Positions 1 to 6,940 of a stretch of DNA of 64,000 nt are shown in pieces (the stretch's first letter is position 1; each line of letters starts with the position of its first letter). The translations under genes were made by a program, and so were the position numbers. Source of the DNA: RGIG1840 sp964626795 (lineage in GTDB: Bacteria; Bacillota_I; Bacilli_A; RF39; UBA660); NCBI GenBank assembly GCA_964626795.1, contig CAZVIQ010000001.1, positions 3,713 to 67,712 of the forward strand, given 5' to 3'. The notes under the pieces are model-generated. The model was not told where the DNA came from, made no database searches, and was given only the letters and a program-made list of their open reading frames with translations.

Positions 1-2
1 TT

Positions 3-239
3 GATGGATATCAGATACCTTATTTTAAAGAAGTAATAAAATTAGTAAAAGAAGCTGCACTTGAAGTACCTGAAATTAAATATGTGGGATGGGATGTATT
101 TATTGATGAAAAAGGTCCGGGACTTATAGAAGGAAATGATTATCCTGACTATGCATTCTGGCAGCTACCAATTCATAACCCTGAAAGAATAGGGATTATG
201 CCATATTTTAAAATGAAAATTAAAAGCATAAAAAAATAA
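3..239 (+). CDS. ATP-grasp protein, C-terminal fragment (5' end outside window)
   Basis: An open frame runs from the window edge to a TAA at 237-239 and encodes about 78 residues. The segment YVGWDVFIDEKGPGLIEGND resembles the C-terminal metal/ATP-binding part of sugar-transfer-associated ATP-grasp enzymes, where a GWD motif precedes an EGN triplet. Such proteins are usually found in surface-polysaccharide loci, but the partner genes would lie left of the window, so its substrate cannot be judged. It converges on rpmH and shares a terminator with it. In most Bacilli rnpA-yidC-mnmE-mnmG would occupy this side of rpmH. Family assignment is moderately sure. Confidence 0.6.
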   Translation, partial: DGYQIPYFKEVIKLVKEAALEVPEIKYVGWDVFIDEKGPGLIEGNDYPDYAFWQLPIHNPERIGIMPYFKMKIKSIKK

Positions 240-266
240 GAAATATTGAATTATTTCTTATTTTTT
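231..266. terminator. Bidirectional terminator between the ATP-grasp gene and rpmH
   Basis: A perfect 15-bp inverted repeat (arms 231-245 and 251-266, loop TTGAA) is rich in A on one arm and T on the other, so it gives a U-tract in either direction. It contains the TAA of the ATP-grasp gene (237-239) and reaches the stop codon of rpmH (265-267). Confidence 0.85.
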
Positions 267-387
267 ATCTAGCTAAAACTTTTCTACCTTTTTTTCTTCT
301 AGATGAGATTATTTTTGATTTCATTCTAGCAAGAAAACCCATTTTTTTACTTCTTCTTCTATTATTAGGTTGGTATGTTCTTTTCAT
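265..387 (-). CDS. rpmH: 50S ribosomal protein L34
   Basis: This 40-codon gene encodes a very basic protein starting MKRTYQPNNRRRSKK and ending RKKGRKVLAR, the hallmark sequence of ribosomal protein L34 of the large subunit. A GGAGG-type ribosome binding site lies just upstream (about 393-399) and a consensus promoter is at 430-458. It is divergent from dnaA, the classical arrangement at a bacterial origin. The usual downstream partner rnpA (RNase P protein) is absent: the gene ends directly in a terminator shared with an ATP-grasp gene, so rpmH is monocistronic here. Confidence 0.97.
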   Translation of the reverse strand: MKRTYQPNNRRRSKKMGFLARMKSKIISSRRKKGRKVLAR

Positions 388-429
388 ATTTGTTTCCTCC
401 AAATCATTACATTTTTCTTGACTTGTTTG

Positions 430-458
430 ATTATAAACTATACAATAGATTTTGTCAA
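430..458 (-). promoter_or_regulatory. Consensus sigma-A promoter of rpmH
   Basis: On the minus strand a TTGACA box (plus-strand 453-458), a 17-base spacer and a TATAAT box (430-435) form a perfect vegetative promoter firing toward rpmH. Confidence 0.85.
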
Positions 459-504
459 TTTAAATTTGTTAACATTATATGTGCAAAACTTTTAAACAAT
501 GTTA

Positions 505-688
505 ATTGTAATTTTGTGAATAATGTTAATAAGTATAATTTTTATTGGAAATATAGAATAAAATGTGTGGATAAAATGTGAATATGTTGTGTGGTTATAT
601 TGTTAACATTTTTTGCACTTTCTTTTTCTATATTTTTATTTTACAATGAATGTGGAAAACTTTATATAATATTTTTGAGGTGAGGGTT
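505..688. other. oriC: oriC, dnaA-upstream DnaA-box cluster
   Basis: The AT-rich region between rpmH and dnaA contains DnaA boxes of the TGTGNATAA form at 515-523 (TGTGAATAA) and 566-574 (TGTGGATAA). Near-matches lie at 577-585 (TGTGAATAT), 590-598 and 651-659. Together with the boxes behind dnaA this gives a bipartite origin like that of Bacillus subtilis. No gene of its own is seen here: the only open frame is composition-driven. Confidence 0.85.
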
Positions 689-2062
689 ATGGATGTAAAT
701 GTAATTTGGAATGATTTTTTAACAGTTTTATCAAATAGAATTTCTCCTATTTCTTTTAGCACGTGGTTTAAAGAAACTAAATTATATTGTATAGATAAAA
801 CAAGTGTTAAAATAATAGTACCTTATGAACAATCAAAAATTCATATTTCTGAACATTATTATGAAGTTATTGAAGAAATTTTATTAGAATTAACAGGTAA
901 TCATTATGATATAGATGTTTTATTAACAGAAGAAATACCTTCAAAAGTTGAAAAATTAGATGCTTTAATTGAAAATATTGAAGATAATACTGTAGAAGAT
1001 TATAAATATTATAGTAATTTTAATCAAAAATATAGATTTGATAATTTCGTAGTAGGGGATTCAAATAGATTTGCGTATTCATGTGCACTCGCTGTAGCTG
1101 AGAAACCAGGAAAATTATATAATCCATTATTTATATATGGAAAAAGTGGACTTGGGAAAACACATTTATTACATGCGATAGGTAACTTTTTAATAGAAAA
1201 CTCAAATAAAAAAGTATTATATATAACAAGTGAACAATTTATTAATGATTTTATAAATATTGGTAAAAAAGAAGATAAAGATCAAAGTAATATAAATTAT
1301 ATTGAAATGTTTAAGAAAAAATATAGAGAAGTAGATGTGTTAATGATTGACGACATTCAATTCTTAGGACCTGCTACTAAATCACAACAAGAATTCACCA
1401 ACACATTTAATAGTTTATATGATAATGAAAAACAAATAATAATATGTAGTGATAGAAGTGTAGATGATCTAAAACTTTTGGAAGATAGATTAAAAACACG
1501 ATTCAACTGGGGTTTAAAAGCTGATATTAATCCACCAAATTTTGATTTAAAAGTTAAAATAATTAAAAATAAAATTGAAGTAGGTGCTTTAGAAATACAT
1601 TTAAATGATGAAATTATCAATTTTATAGCAACTAATTGTGGAAATGATATTAGAAATCTTGAAGGAGCTATTACAAGATTAGTTGCATACTCTGCAATAA
1701 TGAATATTAAAAAATATACTTTAAATGATGCAATGGATGCTTTAGCGGATTATACAAATAATTTATTATATTCACAAAATACTATAACAAAAATACAAAA
1801 TATTGTAGCAAATTATTATAAACTTCATCCTGAAGACTTAAAAAGTAAAAAAAGAAATAAAGTTATTGCTAATGCAAGACAGATTGCGATGTACTTATGT
1901 AGGATAATGACAGAAGAAACACAATCAAGAATTGGATTAGAGTTTGGAGGGAGAGATCATTCAACTGTAATACATTCTTATGAAAAAGTTAATAATGATT
2001 TAAAAAATAATAATGAATTAAATAATATAATAAACGAATTAAAAAAATTAATATGTGAATAA
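689..2062 (+). CDS. dnaA: Chromosomal replication initiator protein DnaA
   Basis: DnaA binds DnaA boxes at oriC, oligomerises with ATP and opens the DNA. The 457-residue product begins MDVNVIWNDFL, the typical domain I start, preceded by GAGGTGAGG at about 677-686; an upstream in-frame ATG at 650 lacks this context. Domain III carries the Walker A motif GKSGLGKT (residues 151-158), Walker B around VLMIDD (217-222) and an AAA+ sensor with RLKTRFNWG. Domain IV holds the DnaA signature GGRDHSTV at about 420-427, which contacts the box. Length is normal for the family. DnaA boxes flank it on both sides, and one spans its own stop codon. Confidence 0.98.
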   Translation: MDVNVIWNDFLTVLSNRISPISFSTWFKETKLYCIDKTSVKIIVPYEQSKIHISEHYYEVIEEILLELTGNHYDIDVLLTEEIPSKVEKLDALIENIEDNTVEDYKYYSNFNQKYRFDNFVVGDSNRFAYSCALAVAEKPGKLYNPLFIYGKSGLGKTHLLHAIGNFLIENSNKKVLYITSEQFINDFINIGKKEDKDQSNINYIEMFKKKYREVDVLMIDDIQFLGPATKSQQEFTNTFNSLYDNEKQIIICSDRSVDDLKLLEDRLKTRFNWGLKADINPPNFDLKVKIIKNKIEVGALEIHLNDEIINFIATNCGNDIRNLEGAITRLVAYSAIMNIKKYTLNDAMDALADYTNNLLYSQNTITKIQNIVANYYKLHPEDLKSKKRNKVIANARQIAMYLCRIMTEETQSRIGLEFGGRDHSTVIHSYEKVNNDLKNNNELNNIINELKKLICE

Positions 2063-2141
2063 AAATTAATAACTTTAATTTATTAACATTCAAAAATGAT
2101 GTATAATAAGGATATAAAAAGACTTATTAACATTATTCACA
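2054..2141. other. DnaA boxes in the dnaA-dnaN interval (second half of oriC)
   Basis: Two perfect boxes in opposite orientation, TGTGAATAA at 2054-2062 and TTATTCACA at 2133-2141, flank a very AT-rich stretch between dnaA and dnaN. This matches the second box cluster of bipartite Bacilli origins; the duplex-unwinding element probably lies in this interval. Confidence 0.7.
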
Positions 2142-2182
2142 CTAATATTATTAAAATATATATAAGAAAGAAGGTAAAAATA

Positions 2183-3304
2183 ATGAAATTAAAAATTAAA
2201 AGAAGTGTTTTATTAGAAAATTTAAATTTTGTGAGTAAAGGATTATCAAATAGAAATATTATTCCTGTACTTAATGGAATAAAATTTAATTTAACAAATG
2301 AAGGATTATATTTAACAGCTACTGATAATGATATAACAATAGAAAGTTTTATAGAAAAAAAAGATATTTTAAATATTAAAGAACCTGGAGTATTAATAAT
2401 ATATGGTAGATATATATTTGATATAGTTAGAAAACTTCCAGATGAGAATATAGAAATAGAAGAAAGAGATGGAAATAAAGCAATTATTTCTACTGAAAAT
2501 AGTAATTATAGTTTAAATTGTTTTAATCTTAATGATTTTCCACATATAGAATTCGATAAAAAAGATAAACCTTTATTTATTAATACTTTAGATTTTAAGA
2601 ATATTATAAATGAAACTATATTTGCATGTTCAACACAAGAAAGTAGACCTTTATTAACTGGAATTAATATTAAAATAATAGGAAATTTACTTGAATGTAC
2701 TGCAACAGATTCATATCGTCTTGCTAAAAGAACTTATACTCTTTCTGAAATATATGAAGATAATGTAAATATAGTAATTCCATCAAGAAATATTAATGAA
2801 TTTATTAAATTATTAACAGATGACGAAGAAAATTTAGAAATTCATATATTTAATAATAAAGTAATATTTATTTACAAAAACATTACTTATCAATCAAGTT
2901 TATTAAATGGTACATATCCAAATACAGATAATTCAATTCCTGAAGAATTTGAAATTGAATATTTAGTTAATTTAAATAACATATATGATTCTATAGACAG
3001 AGCTTCATTATTATCTCAGTCAAAAGAAAAAAATATAGTAGATTTTGTATCAAAAGAAAACAAAATAACAATAATATCTACAAATCAAGAAATAGGAAAA
3101 GTAGAAGAAAAATTTATTGCTTTAAAAAATAAAGGAAATGATATAAAAATATCATTTAATGCTAAATATATGTTAGAAGCTTTAAAAACCTTTAATGATG
3201 AAGAAGTAAAAATATTATTTAATGGTGAAGTAAAACCAATAATAATTAAATCTGAAAATAATAAAGATTTAATTCAATTAATTCTTCCAATAAAAACTTT
3301 TTAA
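2183..3304 (+). CDS. dnaN: DNA polymerase III beta subunit (sliding clamp)
   Basis: This gene encodes the ring-shaped processivity clamp that tethers the polymerase to DNA and serves as a loading platform for many repair proteins. The product from the ATG at 2183 is 373 residues, normal for a beta clamp with three repeated folds. The start MKLKIKRSVLLENLNFVSKG aligns with the first clamp domain, and an AAGAAGG ribosome binding site lies ten bases upstream. An earlier in-frame ATG at 2096 would add an unrelated 29-residue extension that overlaps a DnaA box, so it was not chosen. It follows dnaA directly, as in nearly all bacteria. Confidence 0.97.
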   Translation: MKLKIKRSVLLENLNFVSKGLSNRNIIPVLNGIKFNLTNEGLYLTATDNDITIESFIEKKDILNIKEPGVLIIYGRYIFDIVRKLPDENIEIEERDGNKAIISTENSNYSLNCFNLNDFPHIEFDKKDKPLFINTLDFKNIINETIFACSTQESRPLLTGINIKIIGNLLECTATDSYRLAKRTYTLSEIYEDNVNIVIPSRNINEFIKLLTDDEENLEIHIFNNKVIFIYKNITYQSSLLNGTYPNTDNSIPEEFEIEYLVNLNNIYDSIDRASLLSQSKEKNIVDFVSKENKITIISTNQEIGKVEEKFIALKNKGNDIKISFNAKYMLEALKTFNDEEVKILFNGEVKPIIIKSENNKDLIQLILPIKTF

Positions 3305-3305
3305 C

Positions 3306-3332
3306 TTAGACAAAATTCAACAATTTTCGACA
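3306..3332. promoter_or_regulatory. Putative Spo0A boxes upstream of the comK-like gene
   Basis: TTAGACA (3306-3312) and TTCGACA (3326-3332) lie in the dnaN-comK gap. TTCGACA is the complement of the Spo0A box TGTCGAA. The same two heptamers occur in front of spo0A at 33183-33199. The assignment rests on motif match and this shared pairing only. Confidence 0.45.
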
Positions 3333-3377
3333 TTTCATTATGCTATTATAGCTCTCGTTTGAAAGGGGGCGAAAAAG

Positions 3378-3842
3378 ATGGATTATGAAATCAATGAAGA
3401 AACTATAGCCATATTACCAATGGAAGGTAATAAGTGCAGAGCGATTGAAAAAGATAATGAATATTTTATCGACACTAAATCTTTTGAAGTAATAGAGCAT
3501 AGTTGTGAATATTTTGGTAGTTCCTATTCTGGAAGACAGAATGGTACTAAAAAACTTACTGGTTTAAAATATAAATCTCCAATTTTAGTTGAAGAAAGTA
3601 CAAGATTAATTGTATTTCCAACACATTCACCTAGAAATGAAGAATGTATATGGTTAGTTTTAGGAAAGATAAATAAATGTTATCCAAGTAAACTACCACA
3701 TATGAGTATTGTAGAATTTTCTAACGGCGATAAACTTGAATTAAATGTATCTTATCAGATAATTAATAATCAGATATTAAGAGCAACAAGATTAAAAGTA
3801 TTAATCGAAGAAAGATTAAAAAAAATAAAAATAAACCTTTAG
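3378..3842 (+). CDS. comK: ComK-family competence transcription factor
   Basis: The 154-residue protein matches the ComK family: an N-terminal TIAILP strand, CEYFGSSYSGRQNGT (about 43-57), a central FPTHSP segment, and the FSNG...LNVSYQIINNQILRA block near residues 115-139. In Bacillus, ComK is the master activator of DNA-uptake genes and binds AT-rich K-boxes. A strong purine-rich site GAAAGGGGGCG precedes the ATG. It ends after the conserved core and lacks the long C-terminal tail of B. subtilis ComK (192 residues), which is a target for MecA/ClpC-dependent degradation. It occupies the dnaN-recF interval where the S4-domain gene yaaA usually lies. The family call is firm; the role in competence is inferred. 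Confidence 0.85.
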   Translation: MDYEINEETIAILPMEGNKCRAIEKDNEYFIDTKSFEVIEHSCEYFGSSYSGRQNGTKKLTGLKYKSPILVEESTRLIVFPTHSPRNEECIWLVLGKINKCYPSKLPHMSIVEFSNGDKLELNVSYQIINNQILRATRLKVLIEERLKKIKINL

Positions 3843-3867
3843 TTTTTAAAATTTTAGTGGTATAATG

Positions 3868-3907
3868 ATAATAGGTATATGAGTACTAGTATACCTATTA
3901 TTTTTCT
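3868..3907 (+). terminator. Rho-independent terminator after the comK-like gene
   Basis: An 11-bp perfect stem (arms 3868-3878 and 3891-3901) with a 12-base loop is followed by TTTTTCTT. A TATAAT hexamer at 3861-3866 just upstream could also be a -10 box feeding recF, so the hairpin might instead sit in the recF leader. Confidence 0.6.
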
Positions 3908-3932
3908 TAAAATAAACAAAAGAGGGTTTAAA

Positions 3933-5015
3933 ATGAATATAACTAAATTAGAATTAACAAATTTTAGAAATTATAAAAAACTAAAACTTAATAATTTTAA
4001 ACAAAAAAATATAATTGTTGGTTCTAATGGAGTAGGTAAGACATCTATACTTGAGGCAATATATGTTGGAAGTATTACAAAGACATTTAAATCTAATCAA
4101 GATAGTGTATTAATAAAAAAGAGTGAAATATCATCTTCAATAAAAATAGATATAGAGGAAAATAATAAGGTAAAACATTTAGAAGTAAAAATTCAAGAAA
4201 ATGGTAAAAAGACTAAAATAAATGGAAATTTAAAAAAAAGACTAAGTGATTATATATCTATGTATAAAGTTATTATTTATTCTCCTGATGAAATAAGAAT
4301 TATAAGAAATAATCCAGCAACCAGAAGAAATTATTTAAATATACAGATATCTCAAATAAACAAATACTATTTATCTAGATTAAATAATTATAATATATTA
4401 ATAAAAAATAAAAATGAGTACTTGAGAAAACTTTATTTAAATAAAAATCTTGATGAAAAATATCTTGATATTTTAGATAAGAAAATATCAGAACTCGGTT
4501 ACCAGTTATGTAATTATAGAAGTTCTTATATTAATAGAATAAATGATAATATTGACAAGATTTATAAAAAGATAAACAAAAAAAATAATTTATATATTAA
4601 TTACAATTCAGATTTTAATGGATTAGATGAAAATCAAATATATAAATTATTAGTAAAAATTAGAGTAAAAGAAATTAATAATGGAATGACTTGTACCGGA
4701 ATACACAGAGATGATTATGATTTTATTTATAATGAAGAAAATGCTAAAGACTTTTGTTCCCAAGGAACACAAAAACTAATAGTAATCGCGATGAAATTAA
4801 GTGAAATAGAAATGATAGAAAAGGATTATGGAATTTATCCTATATTACTTTTAGACGATTTATTTAGTGAACTTGATATTGAGAATCAAAATAAAATATT
4901 AAAAATATTAAATAAAAAGAATCAAATATTTATAACCACAACAGATCTGGAAAAAATTAATAATAATTTAATAAAAAATTCTAATGTAATAAATATTGAT
5001 GCTATGGAGGAATAA
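3933..5015 (+). CDS. recF: DNA replication and repair protein RecF
   Basis: RecF is an SMC-like ATPase that binds gapped DNA and loads RecA through RecO/RecR. The 360-residue product starts MNITKLELTNFRNYKKLKL, the diagnostic RecF N-terminus, and has Walker A GSNGVGKTS at residues 30-38. A signature segment DFCSQGTQKLI precedes the Walker B block ILLLDDLFSELD. AGAGGG lies just before the ATG at 3933; an upstream ATG at 3879 would read through the terminator hairpin and is rejected. Its stop TAA overlaps the gyrB ATG by one base (TAATG), indicating translational coupling. Confidence 0.97.
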   Translation: MNITKLELTNFRNYKKLKLNNFKQKNIIVGSNGVGKTSILEAIYVGSITKTFKSNQDSVLIKKSEISSSIKIDIEENNKVKHLEVKIQENGKKTKINGNLKKRLSDYISMYKVIIYSPDEIRIIRNNPATRRNYLNIQISQINKYYLSRLNNYNILIKNKNEYLRKLYLNKNLDEKYLDILDKKISELGYQLCNYRSSYINRINDNIDKIYKKINKKNNLYINYNSDFNGLDENQIYKLLVKIRVKEINNGMTCTGIHRDDYDFIYNEENAKDFCSQGTQKLIVIAMKLSEIEMIEKDYGIYPILLLDDLFSELDIENQNKILKILNKKNQIFITTTDLEKINNNLIKNSNVINIDAMEE

Positions 5016-6928
5016 TGAAAGAAAAAAATTATAGTGAAGAGAATATTCAGGTTTTAGAAGGTTTAGAAGCAGTAAGAAAAAGACCTGGAATGTATATAGG
5101 AACTACAGGTGAAAGAGGACTTCATCATTTAGTTTGGGAAATTGTTGATAACGCTGTAGATGAAGCGTTAGCAGGATATTGTGATGATATTGAAATAACT
5201 ATAAATAAAGATGAAAGTATAACAGTAAAAGATGATGGTCGCGGAATACCTACTGGAATACATCCAAAAACTGGAATATCTACAGTTGAAACAATATTTA
5301 CTGTACTTCATGCTGGAGGAAAGTTCGGTGGTGGAGGATATAAAGTAAGTGGTGGTCTTCATGGTGTAGGTGCCAGTGTAGTTAATGCGCTTTCAAAGTT
5401 TTTAGAAGTAAAAATATTTAAAGATTGTAAAATATATGAACAGAGATTTGAAAATGGAGGCCATGCTGCTTATGCTTTACGTGAAATTGGAAATTGTGAA
5501 AGTAACAGGACAGGAACATATGTAACATTTTTACCAGATCCTGAAATCTTCAATGATGGTAGTACGTTTAGCTATGATATTTTAAAACAAAGAGTTAGAG
5601 AAATGGCTTTCTTAAATAAAGGATTAAAAATAACTCTTTCAGATTTAAGAAACGATAAAAGTGAATCATTTATTTACAATGGTGGAATTATTGAATATGT
5701 AAAAATGTTAAATGAAAATAAAAAACCAATTCACGATTCAATAATATATGTTGAAAACTCTGAAGGTGATGTAGAAATTGAAGTAGCACTTCAGTATAAT
5801 GAAGGATATAATTCAAATATATATTCATTTACTAATAATATTCATACTATTGAAGGCGGAACACATGAAGATGGAGTGAAATTTGCATTATCAAGGGTTA
5901 TTAATAATTATGCTAAAAATAATGGAATATTAAAAGATAAAGATGATTCTTTAACAGCTGATGATGTTAAAGAAGGATTAACGATGATTATATCTTGTAA
6001 ACATTCAGATCCTCAGTTTGAAGGACAAACTAAGACAAAATTAGGTAATGTAGAAGTAAAAAAGATTGCAAATACACTTTTTGGAGAAGGTTTAGAAAAG
6101 TTTTTACTTGAAAATCCTGCAGAAGCTAAAATAATAATTGAAAAATCTATAATGGCAAGCAGGGCTAGACTTGCGGCAAAGAAAGCTAGAGAATTAACTC
6201 GTAGAAAAAATGCACTAGAAGTATCTAGTTTACCAGGTAAATTAACCGATTGTTCAAGTAAAGATGCAGTTGAATCAGAATTGTTTATAGTCGAAGGAGA
6301 TTCAGCGGGTGGCTCAGCAAAAAGTGGAAGAAATTCCAAAACTCAAGCTGTACTTCCTTTAAAAGGTAAGATAATTAACGTAGAAAAAGCGAGAATAGAC
6401 AGAGTCTTTGCAAACGATGAAATTAGAAGTTTAATAACTGCGCTAGGTACTGGATTAGGTGATGAATTTGATATTACAAAGTTAAGATACCATAAAATAA
6501 TATTTATGACAGATGCAGATGTTGACGGTGCACATATCAGAACACTTTTATTAACATTCTTTTACAGATTTTTTAAACCTTTAATAGAAGGTGGTTACAT
6601 TTATATAGCACAACCTCCACTTTACAAAATAGTGCACGGAAAAACGATAGGTTGGGCACTGGATGATAAAACTCTAGAAGAATATTTAAGTAATCTTAAT
6701 GAGACAACTAAATATCAGATTTCAAGAAACAAAGGACTTGGAGAAATGGACGCTGATGAGCTATGTTATACTACAATGGATATAAATCATAGGACATTAT
6801 TACAAGTAAGTATAGAAGATGCAATACTTGCAGACAGTATTTTTGATACTTTAATGGGTGAAAATGTTGAACCAAGAAGAAAATTTATAGAAGAAAATGC
6901 AAGTTATGTAACTAATCTTGATGTGTAA
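5015..6928 (+). CDS. gyrB: DNA gyrase subunit B
   Basis: This is the ATPase and TOPRIM subunit of DNA gyrase, which introduces negative supercoils with GyrA. The 637-residue protein shows the GHKL ATPase motifs (EIVDNAVDEALAG near residue 42, DDGRGIP near 75, GGLHGVGASVVNAL near 113). TOPRIM residues are EGDSAGGSAKSGRN from residue 428 and MTDADVDGAHI near 500. The C-terminal GEMDADELCYTTMD and EPRR segments are also present. The length is that of a typical Gram-positive GyrB. The ribosome binding site GGAGG lies inside the end of recF, and gyrA follows after 12 bases. Confidence 0.98.
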   Translation: MKEKNYSEENIQVLEGLEAVRKRPGMYIGTTGERGLHHLVWEIVDNAVDEALAGYCDDIEITINKDESITVKDDGRGIPTGIHPKTGISTVETIFTVLHAGGKFGGGGYKVSGGLHGVGASVVNALSKFLEVKIFKDCKIYEQRFENGGHAAYALREIGNCESNRTGTYVTFLPDPEIFNDGSTFSYDILKQRVREMAFLNKGLKITLSDLRNDKSESFIYNGGIIEYVKMLNENKKPIHDSIIYVENSEGDVEIEVALQYNEGYNSNIYSFTNNIHTIEGGTHEDGVKFALSRVINNYAKNNGILKDKDDSLTADDVKEGLTMIISCKHSDPQFEGQTKTKLGNVEVKKIANTLFGEGLEKFLLENPAEAKIIIEKSIMASRARLAAKKARELTRRKNALEVSSLPGKLTDCSSKDAVESELFIVEGDSAGGSAKSGRNSKTQAVLPLKGKIINVEKARIDRVFANDEIRSLITALGTGLGDEFDITKLRYHKIIFMTDADVDGAHIRTLLLTFFYRFFKPLIEGGYIYIAQPPLYKIVHGKTIGWALDDKTLEEYLSNLNETTKYQISRNKGLGEMDADELCYTTMDINHRTLLQVSIEDAILADSIFDTLMGENVEPRRKFIEENASYVTNLDV

Positions 6929-6940
6929 GGGGTGATAGAA

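Noticed and set aside
375..581. Open frame of 68 residues between rpmH and dnaA
   Set aside because: It overlaps the rpmH promoter and DnaA boxes, has no ribosome binding site and shows only AT-driven Phe/Tyr/Asn composition.
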